A DNA stretch of 64,000 bases. Source: Simmondsia chinensis. Lineage: Eukaryota; Streptophyta; Magnoliopsida; Caryophyllales; Simmondsiaceae. The stretch spans positions 7,571,501 through 7,635,500 of the forward strand of contig JAGTTD010000018.1 in NCBI GenBank assembly GCA_018398585.1, in the 5' to 3' direction. The translations under genes were made by a program, and so were the position numbers. Below, one piece after another: positions 47,334 to 60,300 of the stretch; within the stretch, counting starts at the first letter, position 1; each line of letters starts with the position of its first letter. The notes under the pieces are model-generated. The model had not been told where the DNA came from, did no database searches, and saw nothing but the letters and a program-made list of their open reading frames with translations.

Positions 47334-47369
<36 letters not shown>
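47334..47369. repeat. Long poly-A run
   Basis: About 36 consecutive A residues. No LINE or processed-pseudogene body was recognised on its left, so its origin is unclear. Confidence 0.8.
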
Positions 47370-47370
<1 letters not shown>

Positions 47371-47614
47371 AGAGTGTGAAAACTTACTACGAGAAAATCA
47401 ACTTGACATTGGTTTTGGTTTCTTTTCAGCAGCAGTAGATGAACGTGGCAAAATGGCAATTGTGAGTTCTTCTGGACACTCCACGAAGACTGGGGCTTCT
47501 TCGGCTTTCTTATTTATTATTTTCGCGCGAAACTTCGGACGCCTTGTTTCTTTTTTTTTCTTTTTTTCTTTTTTTTTTTTTTTTGGTTGTAACCTTTCAA
47601 AATTTCAAACTTGT

Positions 47615-47715
47615 TGTAAATATTGGATTTTTTTTAGTATACTTTTAGATTCAAGTTTAAATATTATTATATATTCTAAATAATTAAAAATTATGTAAAA
47701 GATCTTTGTATACAT

Positions 47716-47749
<34 letters not shown>

Positions 47750-48081
47750 CAGCGGGAAAGGAGTCTATCTTCCTAGCTTTGGTAGATTTCCCTCAACGCA
47801 ATCTACAGAAATTCTACGAATCCCTTTATATATATATATATATATTCGTTTTCTTCACAATTAAGAAACCCCCACCGCCTAATTCAGTGTACAAATAGCC
47901 GTGGGGGCCGGGGGGGCGAGGGCAGCGAGAACAACAAGCAATTGAAGGAGTGAGAAAGTGAGAATCAAAATGTGAGAGATTTGAGAATAATTTTATAGAA
48001 TGAAATATTAACAGAATTATTTGAATAGAAGAAAATTTTTCTGGTTTTAATTCTGATATAAAATACTTATTATATTTCTCA
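47615..48081 (+). repeat. 5' LTR of E4
   Basis: Starts TGTAAATATTGGAT, contains (TA)n at about 47727-47748 and 47827-47844, and a G-rich stretch near 47905-47920. The end near CTCA at 48081 is set only by loss of similarity to the right copy. Confidence 0.65.
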
Positions 48082-48416
48082 GTCAATCTATTTATACACT
48101 ACTCATTTAAAATAATAATGATATTCTTTTAGTATGTACTTCACAATATGTTTAGTTACATGTGTGAATTATAATTGATATTCCTTATTACCAAGGATTG
48201 ACAAAATTAAACCATAATCTAATTTCTATAGTTATTTTATCTATTCAAATATTAATTTTGTGAAACTTGAATAATTTTTCCTAAAATTTGGAGCACAGGT
48301 ATAATGACTCTTCTTATATATGCAAAGTTAAAGTCTCAATTTGTGAAGACTATAAAACTCGCCATCATAATATGTTTATTTGAAGTATTTTGTGATATTA
48401 GACTTATATTTTCGTT

Positions 48417-48886
48417 TGTTAGGAATATGTCTCAAAATTCCTTGGAAGTCTAAGTAGGGAAACCGTGAGGAGGCCGATCGATCCCGATCGATCAGGAATG
48501 TTACGTAAGTTTGGGACGCCTGTAGTGAACTCACCGATCGATCAGTGAACTACTGGTCGATCGGGAGTTGCGTTTCCACGCGGGTATAAATACGGACGTA
48601 GGGTTACGTCAGAAATTAATCCAAACAAATTCTTTTCCCAGTGACGCCGCACCAATCAAAGAGAGAGAGAGAGAGAGAGAGAAAATGAGTGATTGTAATT
48701 CTTCTTTTTGATTCAATAATAAAAGCTCCAATCTTCACCCGTGGTTTTCTCCCCTCTCGATTGTAGAGGGGTTTCCACATAAATTGTTGTGTTCTTGTGT
48801 TTGATTCTCTTTAGTCTAATTTTACTTCTCGATTGTCGTGGTATTTGATTTGAATTTAGTACTTGGGATTTTCGCATTTCCTCACA
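48417..48886 (+). repeat. 5' LTR of E3
   Basis: 470 bp containing several CGATCGATC words (48474-48565), a GGGTATAAATACG TATA box, a (GA)n run at 48661-48682 and an AATAATAAAAGC poly(A)-signal-like region. Confidence 0.9.
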
Positions 48887-49088
48887 AATTGGTGTCAGAG
48901 CCCTTGTTGTTCGAGTTGGTACAATAACGTGGGCAATCAAAATTGAGGTAGAGAAGTTCGGAGGTCAAGGAAGTTTCAGTTTGTAGCAAGTCCGTGTTAA
49001 AGGACTCCTGACCCAGAATGGCTTGAAGAAAGCATTGGATGGAAAAGAGAAGAAACTGGAAAACATGACAGAGGCACAGTGAGAAGAA

Positions 49089-50742
49089 TTGGATGATAAG
49101 GCTCTCATGGCGATACAAATGTGTTTAGCAGATGATGTACTAATAGAAGTCTTGGAGATAAAAACCACCAAGGAGTTGTGGGAGAAGTTGCAAGAGATGT
49201 TTTGCCACAAATCGGTCTCCAATAAACTTGCAGTAAAACGCCGGTTATTCACGTTTCGTATGACGGAAGGTACATCACTTAAAAACCATCTTAGTGAATT
49301 TAATTCTATAATTGAAGAATTGAAAGAATTGGATGACACCCCTAAGGACAAAGTTCAGGCCATGATATTATTGTGTTCACTCTCTAATTCTTACAAAGGC
49401 TTTTGTAAAAAGTATGATATATGGTGGTAGGCCTACTATCACCGGTTGTTAGACATTGTTCCATACGAGCAATACTTGCTTTAGTAGCTCTGCATGATTT
49501 AGAGCTTAAGCAGTTAGATGTGAAAACTGCATTTTTGCATGGTAAGGTAGAGGAGAGTATTTACATGCATCAGCCTAAGGGTTTCATTGTAGAAGGAAAA
49601 GAAGACCATATTTGTTTGTTGAAGAGATGTTTATATGGTTTGAGGTAATCGCCTAGGCAGTGGTATAAGAGATTTGATCAGTTTATGACTAACCATGGGT
49701 TCTTCAGGAGCAAGTATGATAGCTGTGTATTTCAGAAAAATAGATTCAGGCTCATTTGTTTGTCTTCTATTATACGTTGATGACATGTTAATTGCAGCTA
49801 AAGACATGATAGATGTTGATGATTTGAAGGCAATGTTGAAAGTTCGAGATGAAGAACTTAGGAGCAGCTAAGAAGATTCTTGGCACGGAGATCAGTAGGA
49901 ACCGAAAAGCTGGAAAGTTGTACTTGTCTCAGGAGAAGTACATTGAGAAGGTTCTAGATCGATTTCACATGAAGGATGCTAAGCCAGTTAGCACTCCCTT
50001 AGCAGCTCACTTCAGGCTTTCAGCATTGGATTCACCTCAGACAGAGGAGGATGACAGGCACATGACACAGGTCCCTTATTCTAGTGCTATGGGTAGTGTA
50101 ATGTATGCTATGGTATGTACTCGTCCAGATATTGCTTATGCTATGAGCAAAGTGAGTAGGTACATGACGAATCCAGGAAAGGAACATTGGCAAGCTGTTA
50201 AATGGATTCTCAAGTACTTACGTGGCACTTCTGATGTTTGTTTGGAATTTGGGAAGAGTAAATGCTGCTTAGTAGGGTATGCTGACTCTGATTATGGTGG
50301 AGATCTTGATAAGAGGAAGTCCACTTCTGGTTATATGTTCTGTTTGGGAGACAGCGCTATCAGTTGGAGAGCTTGTCTACAATCAGTTACTGCACAGTTG
50401 ACTACCGAGGCCGAGTACATGGCAGTTACAGAAGCATTTAAGGAAGCTGTTTGGTTGAGAGGTTTAATTAGTGAGATCAGTGTTGATAAGGGTACTATTG
50501 GATTTTACTGTGATAGCTAATCAGCGATTTACCTAGCTAAAGATCATATGACGCATCATGACAAAACGAAGCACATTGATGTCAAACATCATTTTATTAG
50601 AGATTTGATTGATGAGCGGAAGGTGGAGTTGAATAAGATTGGTACTGAAGATAATCCAGTAGATATGTTCACTAAAGTTTTACCAGGCAGGAAGTTCGAC
50701 CATTGCTCGAATTTAGTTAGACTTACAGTTTCAGTCTGTTAA
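49089..50742 (+). pseudogene. E3 gag-RT-RNase H, internally deleted
   Basis: 49089-49430 is copia gag (KTTKELWEKLQEMF, then HLSEFNSIIEEL). From about 49430 the sequence is RT: LKQLDVKTAFLHG, a stop in CLYGLR* at 49647, and a frameshift before LLYVDDM near 49770. 49849-50520 is the RT end and RNase H (MKNLGAAKKILGTEI, VGYADSDYGGDLDKRKST, TTEAEYMAV). The C-terminus 50548-50742 follows a TAA at 50518 and reads TKHIDVKHHFIRD and PVDMFTKVLP. No protease or integrase remains. Confidence 0.88.
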
Positions 50743-50814
50743 CCCCGGTGTGGGGGTGTTATTGGAGAAGGTGGAGATTTATTATTGTGATAAATTTGAG
50801 CCAATGTGGAGATT

Positions 50815-51270
50815 TGTTAGGAATATGTCTCAAAATTCCTTGGAAGTTTAAGTAGGGAAGCCGTGAGGAGGCCGATTGATCGGGTGAAGCTCGATCGATC
50901 AAGAATGTTACGTAAGTTTGGGACGCCTGTAGTGAGCTCACCAATCGATCGGGAGTCGCGTTTCCATGCGGGTATAAATATGGACATAGGGTTACGTCAG
51001 AAATTAATCCAAACAAATTCTTTTCCTAGCGGCGCCGCACCAATCAAAGAGAGAGAGAAAGAGAGAAAAGGAGTGATTGTAATTCTTTTTTTCGATTCAA
51101 TAATAAAAGCTCCAATCTTCATCCGTGGTTTTCTCCCCTTTCGATTAAAGAGGGGTTTCCACGTAAATTGTTGTGTTCTTGTGTTTGATTCTCTTTAGTC
51201 TAATTTTACTTCTCGATTGTCGTTGTATTTGATTCGAATTCAGTACTTGGGATTTCCGCATTTCCTCACA
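50815..51270 (+). repeat. 3' LTR of E3
   Basis: 456 bp. Matches the left LTR with a shorter CGATCGATC region and a shorter GA run. It ends CCTCACA before the TCGTT duplication. Confidence 0.9.
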
Positions 51271-52429
51271 TCGTTAATACTTTTATATTTTATGTTTGAA
51301 TATGAATAATGAAAATTCATGTCTCGAAGACAATATAATAACAATGGGTGTTTGAGACTTAATTAAAGACTCTAGAAGAGTACATATTGTGTTTCTGGAA
51401 GAAATAATATTTAATTCTGAAATACATGTTGGGATGATTAACCAGAAGTTAACAGACTCAAAAGGCTTTTATTATATGACATGACTATTTGAGTCATTCA
51501 GGTATAAAGATGATTAAGAGAATCGTTGAAATCGCACCCATAAAGAACCAAAAGATTCTTATATTAGGTAAAATATCATGTGCTGCTTGTATTTAAGGCA
51601 ACGTGATTGCTATGTCATATTCAATTGAAATTGAGTTTGAGTCCCATGTATTTGAAGAAATACAAATGGAATATATGTCGGCTAATTATTTTATCACGTG
51701 GACCAATTCGGTATTTATAATATTAATAGAGGTCTCGACCCGTTGGTCCCATGAAGATACACTTATGATGTAGCATTTGTGAAACTCCTTGCATAAATGA
51801 TCCAACTATGAGCTCTAAGTCATGGATTGTATTATAATGCAAGAGAATTTCCATCCCAATATTAATGATTATTGTACGGAATGAATTGCCACATAGCTCA
51901 CGTACAAGATAATTAATGGTCTTGCAGATTTTCCTAATTGAACGCCTGCAACGAATGGCTAGACCATTATTATTGCCAACTTTTATATGGGTACATGTTA
52001 TGATATATTTTGCAGTACTAATTATGGATCTCCCTAGTATAACTTGTCTCTGACAAGATCCAGATAAGTATCCCATCTGTGAATTTATTTATATATTGTA
52101 TGTCCCAATTACTCCACCTGAATGCTGAAAGATGGGTCTAACATGGGGACATGGAATTGATATCGGGTTTGAATTCCCGTCAAGAATAAAATATCCGGAG
52201 ATGTTAGCTGGAAACATTTTACACCATAATTTACTGACTGTAAATTTGACAGGATTTTCAGAATCAGGGGGAGAAATACGAAAATTAGAAAATGAAAATT
52301 TATGTGGAATACATCATTGAACCAGAAGTTCAAAGAATTGTTCACTTGTAAATTATTACACGTCAATTCACAGATGTATTTACTAATGGAAAGAGGATGA
52401 CCAAATAATCTGTCCCCACAATATATGCT
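51271..52429 (+). other. Decayed internal region of E4
   Basis: Lies between nested E3 and the recognisable E4 pol. Weak protein-like stretches suggest eroded integrase/linker sequence, but nothing can be assigned firmly. Confidence 0.4.
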
Positions 52430-54464
52430 CCTGCTCGAATTAATATTCCAATCGAGGGATATTCTAATATATTAAAAAATGCATCCATTGCATGCCAGAC
52501 GCGTGGTAGATGTGTCGGTTCAAAAGATTTGAATCTGAGAAAGAAAAAGGAGCAATAGAAAAGATTGGTCCCGCTATTATGAAGCTCTTGAGGAGAAAAA
52601 CTCTGCAGAGGTAATAATATGAAATTCCTCAAGATTATCAAGTACATGAGACTATTGAAATAGTCAAACTATTGAAATTATATGATCAAGAGATCTCTAT
52701 GAATTATGGGATATAATGGAACCGAAATGAAAAGTGATCAAATATATATTTATACAGTAGCTACTGATCTGATCAAAGAAATTGAAAATCTCGAACATGA
52801 GTTCGTTCAAGAAAGCCAACAAAGAAATGATTAGCTAAAATAGAAAGGCGCAATTCAGGCTAAATTAGCCATGTATAATTTTTGGACCTGAAGTTCAAAT
52901 GTCTAAAGAATAAAACCTATATGCTACATGTGAATGTTGGTGCAGAAAATAATGAGGTGGTGAAAAGCACAATTTGTAGCCTAAGGTTTATCGTAGAGAT
53001 CAGAAATCGATGGGACATACATATGAGAAATGGATGCACATAATTTGGTGGTCTCTGTATGCGTCTTATGGATGTAATAACAACTTGTTTATATTTATTA
53101 CTTACGATAATATTTAAATGAAAGTCCCTGAAGGACAAAACATGTCAGAAGCATATAGTTCAAAACCGCGGTACATATTTACTAAAAGAAAGATATGTTA
53201 ATATCATCATAACCTCTTAAAGAATTTAAAAGAAGCTGTTATAAACCTAAATTGAGAACTCGAGATTGAGGATCGCGGAAAAATAAAGATTTTGCCTCGA
53301 CCTGTTGATCGAGCACTAATATGACAGAGTATCACTCTATTGGTCAATTTATAAAATTACGGTACTTAAGTATTTCAATATGTTATTTAATACCTCAATT
53401 TTTATTGAATTCCTTGATAAAGATAAAGACATTTTATGGTCCTCAACGAGGTAACGAATGAACTCTTTGTCTTAAAAATACTGCACCTTGGTGTAATTGT
53501 TGCATTAATGTAACTGGTACAAGATCATGTATAAACCTCCTTCGATTAACTTGTCACTAGTTTATGATATGAAACCAATATAAAGGTATGAAAATATGGT
53601 TAAACGTTTAATGGAAGAACTAATATAGCACTGTTTTGTTATGATGAACTTGCAATTAATTTTGTATGCAAGTACAAGTTATTTAGTTGACAGGCATATG
53701 ATAAGTGACAAGAATGCTATTTCGTTATATAGCTATACTACTACATTTTGGTAATCTACTATCAATTGCAGCTATTATCAAGACACTTACACTTTATGAG
53801 CAAGTAAAGAATGGCTGATATCAAGGCCCTTGATCCAACATATTTTGTAAGCTTCCAATGATCAAGGGGAGTTCGATAGTACCATACGAAGATAAGTCTG
53901 CATTGTTCAAGCTAAAGAAAGTTGACGGAACCAAGTGCACTTCAAAGAAGTTCTTTTTACTCTCAAGCTTTCTGAAGAAAGATGAAGTATGTGTCACCCA
54001 ATAATCTAGAAGAGTTATTCAATAAAGCATCCACAACAAATTTTCGAGAAACCGACACAAGATTAGCATTCGCAAACTCCGAGACATCCTTGATTAATGT
54101 GCACCCCTGAAGAGAAGTTAACTATGCACTGTACTCTCTTTCATTTGCTATGGTTTTTCCCACTAGGTTTTTTCCTAGCAAAGGTTTTTTTAACGAGGCA
54201 ATTCAAGAAACGTATATAACACAGACGATATTCACTTTCAAGAGTATTATGTCCCGCACATTTTTTAAGAAAGGCGACAGAGCTAAACATATCTTACCAA
54301 AGTTCTTCTTTACACACGAGCTCCAGAAAATGGGTGAAATAGATGTTCATCAAGTTTGCTCAGGTGAGAACCTAGCAGATTTGTTCACAAAAGCATTGCC
54401 AACAACTACTTTTGAAAAGTTAGTTCATAAGATTGGTATGCGTCTACTCAGGAACGCCCCTTAA
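52430..54464 (+). pseudogene. E4 pol remains (RT linker to RNase H)
   Basis: Near 52480-52550 the frame reads RGRCVGSKDLNLRKKK, the basic linker block found before RT in many copia elements. RT pieces follow in changing frames (near 52940-53000 and KVPEGQNMSEAYSS near 53125). The last open frame, 54150-54464, ends with the RNase H tail GDRAKHILPKFFFTHELQK and NLADLFTKALPTTTFEKLVH. Stops and frameshifts are pervasive. Confidence 0.72.
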
Positions 54465-54653
54465 TAATATGTTCACATGAGGGGGAGTTAAATACAAGCT
54501 GTACTCTTTTTCCCTTCGCTATGATTTTTTCCCACTGGGTTTTCTCGGGCAAGGTTTTTAACGAGACAGGCGTATCTAACTTGGACACTATACACTTTCA
54601 AGAAGTGTTATGTCCCGTGATGTTGTAAAGGAAAATATCCATATGGGGAGTAT

Positions 54654-54746
54654 TGTAAATATTAGATATTTTTCGGATACAATTTTAGGTTCGAGTTTGG
54701 ATATTATTAAATATCCTAGAAAATTAGAAATTATATAAAAGATTGT

Positions 54747-54798
<52 letters not shown>

Positions 54799-55067
54799 TC
54801 CGTTTTCTTCACAATTAAGAAACCCCCACCACCTAATTCAGTTTATAAATAGCCGCGCGGGGGGGGGGGGGAATAGCCGCGCGGGGGAGGGGGGGGGGTG
54901 CAGTAAGAGCAGCAAGCAATTGAAGGAGTGAGAAAGTGAGAATCAAAATGTGAATTAGAGAGAGATTTGAGAATAATTTTATATAATAAAATATTGAGAG
55001 AATTATTTGAATAAAAGAAATTTTTTTCTGATTTTTAGTTCTGATACAAAATACTTGCTATTTTTCT
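54654..55067 (+). repeat. 3' LTR of E4
   Basis: Starts TGTAAATATTAGAT after GGGGAGTAT. It contains (TA)n at about 54757-54795 and two G runs near 54860-54898, which make the local sequence length unreliable. Confidence 0.65.
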
Positions 55068-55288
55068 TTGAGTATATTTGGGTTTGTAATCTTATTCTCT
55101 TTCTTTTGAATATAATATGTCCCTAGTTTTATAACAGAACTTCATTTTTCTATCTTTTTTTTTTTTTTTAGTAGAAATTTTTCTATCTATTTGAAAAGTA
55201 AATATAAAGCTACAAAAAAATAGAGATTTTTCTAATTTTGAAAAATGAGAAATCAAAATGGTTCAAATTAAAAAAATATATTTAAATT

Positions 55289-55665
55289 TAGGGATATTTA
55301 CGCAAAATATTTATGTACATTTTTTCTTGTGTTAATTTAGTCTTTATATTTCTAATTGTATTAACTTAGTCCATCTACAATTTATATTGTATTAATTTAG
55401 TCATTTGGTTAAAAGCAAGTTAAGTTATTGAATTAGTTTTTAAGGAGGTTGGATGCAATTAACCCACTATAAATCCGGTTGTTGGCTCCATTTAACCCCA
55501 TGCATGGCCGACCATTAAAAATTTTATAATAATTTAACATAAATTCTAATATAAGAACCAAATTGACACAATATCTATTATAAAAGGACTAAACTAACAT
55601 AATTAAAAGTAAAAGAACTAATTGACACAATAAATAAAATATAGGAACCTTGGTAAATAACCTTA
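55289..55665. mobile_element. MITE family 1, second copy
   Basis: About 377 bp. The left end AGGGATATTTACGCAAAATA region and the right end GGTAAATAACCTTA are inversely related. Internal TTAATTTAGTC and GGAACC/GGTTAAA blocks match the copy at 12290-12664. No ORF. Confidence 0.65.
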
Positions 55666-56445
55666 AACTTATATACAAGTTAAGATAACCGAAAGGCCTC
55701 CTAGAAGCCCAAAAGAGCAACCATAGGGGGAAAAACCAAGGGGCTTCCTTTTATAACTCTGAATAATTCCGACATTGAGGTTGTGTTAGGTTCAACTTTT
55801 TAATAGTTTAAAGTTATGAAAAATCTCTAATTGACTGGAAGACTAATGCCTAATTAACAGAAAAGATTTTTTTATATCTTTTTTACAACTTAAATAGGAT
55901 GATGAAAACCTGTTTTATAACTAAACATAAAAAGATGTAAAACTACATTTTTTTCGCAACTTATGCAAAAAGATATCTTGATAATTTTTTAGCCTAAATC
56001 TTTACCACCATGACCTATTTGTGCTTGTGTTGCCACACGCACTCAGCACCACCTATTATACCATCACAACTTGTTACCTTCACCACTCTCCACTATTATG
56101 ACCGACTATTATCATGATTTATTATTAGATTCTCACTAGTCACCCTCTCATCATGGTCACCACTCTGTTTGTCATCGTCCACCACCACGGTGCACTCCCA
56201 CCAACCGCCACCGTGGCACATCACAACTATGACTCCCCACCCTTATAATTTCAGCTCACCATGATGGTCCACCTCTATCCCCACTACCCTAACTTTTCCC
56301 TAATATAATCCACCTCAACCGATAAGGCCACCCAGATTTTTTTATTAATATATCTAGTTAACAACTTTCACCCATTACTAAGACTTGCTATTATTTATCA
56401 TCATAACTCTGACCATATGATCCACCCTGGCACCGGAGGCAGACC
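55666..56445. other. Intergenic DNA with a CAC-rich tract
   Basis: 56000-56330 is dense in CACCACC/CCACCG words, a composition found inside some plant MITEs. It has no gene, and its right end is cut by the LTR at 56446. Confidence 0.45.
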
Positions 56446-57389
56446 TATTGGAAAAATGATACAAGCTAATCTTAAGTATAATAGGAAAATAATTTTTTCA
56501 AGTCCCGTTACTAGTCGTTTACCCGCAATTGTTTAATGTCATTAAAATTTGACCAGTGGAGATTCATAAGTATTTAACAAAATAGCCGGTGCCTTAATGC
56601 CTGTTACCGTTTATAGCCGTTGGAATTCATTACACCCGATTTTTAATACCTCTAACCGTTTTATTCACCATTTATTTTTATAATGATTATAATAACTCCA
56701 TTTTTCAATGACATTCAAGTGACGTTACGGGCAGAAATAAATAGCGCACGTGAGTATCGTTCATTTAAAAAGTGTGATTATAGTGCGAGATTGAAAAATG
56801 AGATCTGCTGCCAGAAGCTGAAGCATGCGATTGCTCAGCTTGATGTTATGGAACAAACTATCCAAGGGTATAGTGCTGCACAATGAAAGTACAAGTTCCC
56901 TTCCGATTCGTGAGACGGTTACAAAAAACGTATCTCGTTGTGCGTTTGAGGTTCGTTTCATATCGGCGGCGGTTCATGAATCCGAGTTTTGAATGTTTTC
57001 TCTCTCCTCAAATTTTGGGCAAAGTTCAAAGTACTCCTACCCGGTGATTAACGAGTGCACGTTAAGAGTTGAATCACGTTAATCCCAGAGGACGGCGGCT
57101 GGTTATACTGTGTGCACCGGAGCAGCGATGAAATCGTCTTTTAGGACAGTGGTCTCTACCACGGCGCGATATCATCGTTTTGTAAGATCTTCTAATTGCT
57201 CTCTCCTAATTGCAATGTTCGTTGCTATGTTTGAAAATTGGTCAATTTTCTAACAATTATTTGATTGCGACGTTTAGATAATTATTTCTAAATTTTTTGT
57301 AACTTTTCAGTATTTTTGACAGTAGTATTTCAGTATTCTCGCATGAATTTTCACTATATTTTTACTGCTAGTAGTCAATTTTTCTAACA
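56446..57389 (+). repeat. 5' LTR of E5
   Basis: 944 bp, starts TATTGGAAAAATGATAC and ends TTCTAACA. The 56683-56886 open frame inside it is not conserved intact in the right LTR and is unlikely to be a gene. Confidence 0.85.
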
Positions 57390-60300
57390 ATCTAAAAGAC
57401 GAATAACTGGACTAGCAATAGTCATGTTCTAAATTACTCAAAGATTAACAGTTTTAATAAAATACTGAAAACATATAGGAGTTATCACTGTATTTTCGCA
57501 CTTTCAATTACTGCATTTTTTCAATTAAACATTTCTCCACTTTCTGAATCCTTCTTTACTGCTATTATTTTTTGTTGTTTCGAATCTACGGAGATATTGA
57601 ATCAATATAAGCATGATATTTATCGATAACAAACTATTAAGACTTACATCAAAAATGTAATAAAATTGCTACTGCATGTATGATTAGTTAGTAAATTAAT
57701 AGAAGAAAACCACGAAAATGGGGAAATCATCTGGTGAGGACTGGTGCAAAATCGGCTCACAACAGCGGCCGTGTTTTCGGCCGCGATAGTCTGCGGCATG
57801 GTCGGCGTCGATTGTGGCAGATCTGAGCTGTTGCTGGTGGCGGCAGTCGGCGCCAAAGGGTGGTTGAGAGAAAGAGAGAGAGAGAAAGCTTGCTAGGGTT
57901 TCTTTGTTCCCAGAGGAAAAAAAAAAAAAAAAAAAAAAGAAGACACTGATATGTTAATGATAAAAGAAAAAGAAATTTTAACTGGGCTTATGAAAGTGTC
58001 AACCAGGTGGAACTAAGGATGTGAAAGGGTCAATAAAGCATGAAAAGAAATGGTAATTTGGGCCGTTATTTTTGTCAGACCTGTTTGAAATATTAATAAT
58101 ATAGGATTTAAATGAGCTAAAATTGATCAAAAAGGAAAAAATATGGCCCACTTAATTAGATCTTAAAGGGAAGGAAATAAAAGGTCGAATAAGATATTTG
58201 CAACATTAATGCCTAAAAAGCTTAAAGCATTTATCACGGAAAATGCTTATGTAGTTGCGCGGAGAAATCTGAGGATGGGCAAGTTTTAGATGACGACGTG
58301 AAACTTAATATTTGTCTTATATATATATATATTGTTGTTTGCATGTATGTTGCAATTTCATGTTGAGATTAGATGGACATAACATCTTTAAAAATCCCGT
58401 TTTGAAATGTTCACATATTTAATCTATTTTGTGAGGGTTAGACTCACGTCCTTGTGAATATTGGCATGAGCTAGCAAAAATGTGGGGTTAGTGTCAAATG
58501 GATAATAATGGTTACATTATACAAGACCGTAATATTGAAGGGATTAGGTCTAATATAAGTGATTAATGATATACCATCTTCCTCAAGAAAGATTGTCCTA
58601 AAATAAGATGCTTGAGGACATGATGAATGTGATGCTCATTCGCCCTAAGTTGCCCTCGAGGTTGTGGTAGAAAATCCGTTGCTGTTGCGAACTTTAAAGA
58701 GAATCTTTTTTAAAGGTTAGATAAAATACCTTAACTTGAAAAAGTTACATTTCTAATATCCGCTACCTCTACGTGTGGGGGTCTCTAGCGTACGAAGGTT
58801 TCCCTTACTATATTTCTACCTTTTGGATGAACACTTTGTATTTGAATAATCTCATCACTAGTACAGGAAAAATCTAAAATCCTTGATGATGTTATGAAAC
58901 CACAAATGCACTTGTTTCGAGAGTGTTTATTGATAGTGAGACAAACTCGATAATGAGTGGGTGCTAGTGGGCTTTCTTAGGGGTTGAAAGAATAACAAAT
59001 TCTTGAATTATGGTATTTAGGGAGAAACATTTATGGAATAACCTGTAGTTTTGAGGGTTCCTGAATTAAAAAAAAAAAAAAAAAATTTACATGTTTGAAA
59101 CTCCTTATATGATCTTTATTAAACCCTGGATAGCGCCGTTGCAATTCGACTATCTTTAGTCAAATATGATTTTGTGTAGTAGCCTCCACGTTGATGTGTC
59201 CCATGTGTTTCCCATGACTATGTTTGAAGCAAGTTGGTATGTTGTTACTTGTTGCTTAAAGTAATGATAAACATGTCGTCTATGAACTGTTTTCAAGCTA
59301 AATAGACTGCTACATGTTTAGTTTGGGTTGTATGTTGCTGCTACACGCTGGTTAGCTGCTATAAGATGCTGATGTACATGTTGTTATGGACTTTTACATG
59401 CTGGAGTTTGCAGTATTGGATAATACTTACTGTTTATAATGTGCAACTGCTGTATGTTGTGTACATACTGCAGATTATGACTATATGCTGTTAAATTTTT
59501 GAAGTGCTGAATTTGTTCTTGCTGTAATGTTATGCAACTGCTGCTTTTTTTTTGGCTGTCTATGCTGAACTTGCTGCGCTTTGCTGAATTTCAGCTTGTG
59601 GTTGGGAAAAAACATTGATATGTTTGAGTCATATGTGGAGTTGTGTTGTCCTGGAAGACTATTATGCACTTAGGATCATTGTTTATGTATTCTTTTCTAG
59701 TTTTGAGAAAATGGTAAAGTGCAGGTCATATGAGAACCTTAATTAATCACAAACATGGTATTTAGCTTGTGTCTAGATACCTTATTTGGGTTATTATCAT
59801 ATGTTTTATGCTCATGTTGATCATTTGGATGACATATTATAGGACTCTAGTATTCATTTGATGAGAAGAAAAATATGGCTTCGCATCACATGCTAAATAT
59901 ACTAAGGTAATTGATAGCATTATGATTTGGTGAATAATACAACACTCGTCCCGTTAGATCATATGTCAGTGGTGGACCTCGTCTATATACATTGATCCAA
60001 ATGACAGCTATTGAAGTGCTCGAGTTAAATTGTTGAAGTACTAGTAAAGCATCATGAATAGGGTTTACGTTATAATAGACTCCTTGTTGTGTTGGGTGTT
60101 CAATATCGATGAGAGATATTCTACTAATTACAATGTATTTAGGCTCATTAGTGAGCTATGTTTTGTGACACCCCTTTGAAACCTGCATTTTTTTTAGTTG
60201 TCCTTAAACACTGAGTTGGCAGCTAGAAAAATTGAATGGCTTAGGAATGTAGTGTGAGACATTCCATTTGTGGGGGTTGTAAGAGCACCCAAGAGCCTAT

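Larger units (their letters stand above)
48417..51270 (+). mobile_element. Internally deleted Ty1/copia element E3 nested in E4
   Basis: 2854 bp. LTRs at 48417-48886 and 50815-51270 start TGTTAGGAATATG and end CCTCACA. The 5-bp target duplication TCGTT is perfect (48412-48416 and 51271-51275). The primer site TGGTGTCAGAGC starts at 48890 and GGTGGAGATT precedes the right LTR. The LTRs differ mainly by small indels, so this is one of the younger insertions. The interior runs straight from gag into RT: zinc knuckle, protease and integrase are deleted. Confidence 0.92.
47615..55067 (+). mobile_element. Decayed Ty1/copia element E4, host of E3
   Basis: Direct repeats at 47615-48081 and 54654-55067 share TGTAAATATT starts, a (TA)n tract, the CTTCACAATTAAGAAACCCC block and the GCAAGCAATTGAAGGAG block. 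They are the LTRs. GGGGAGTAT precedes the right one. The left LTR has about 100 extra bases between two TA tracts. The internal region shows copia pol fragments at 52430-54464. The 3' ends of the LTRs are approximate and no target duplication was found. E3 sits inside at 48417-51270. Confidence 0.75.

Noticed and set aside
47453..47683. Plus-strand frame beginning MAIVSSSGHS as a gene upstream of E4
   Set aside because: It runs into poly-T low-complexity sequence and the E4 LTR, with no family match and no splice or promoter support.
49849..50520. Intact host gene encoding an RNase H-like protein
   Set aside because: The product is plainly copia RT/RNase H and lies between LTRs with a perfect target duplication.
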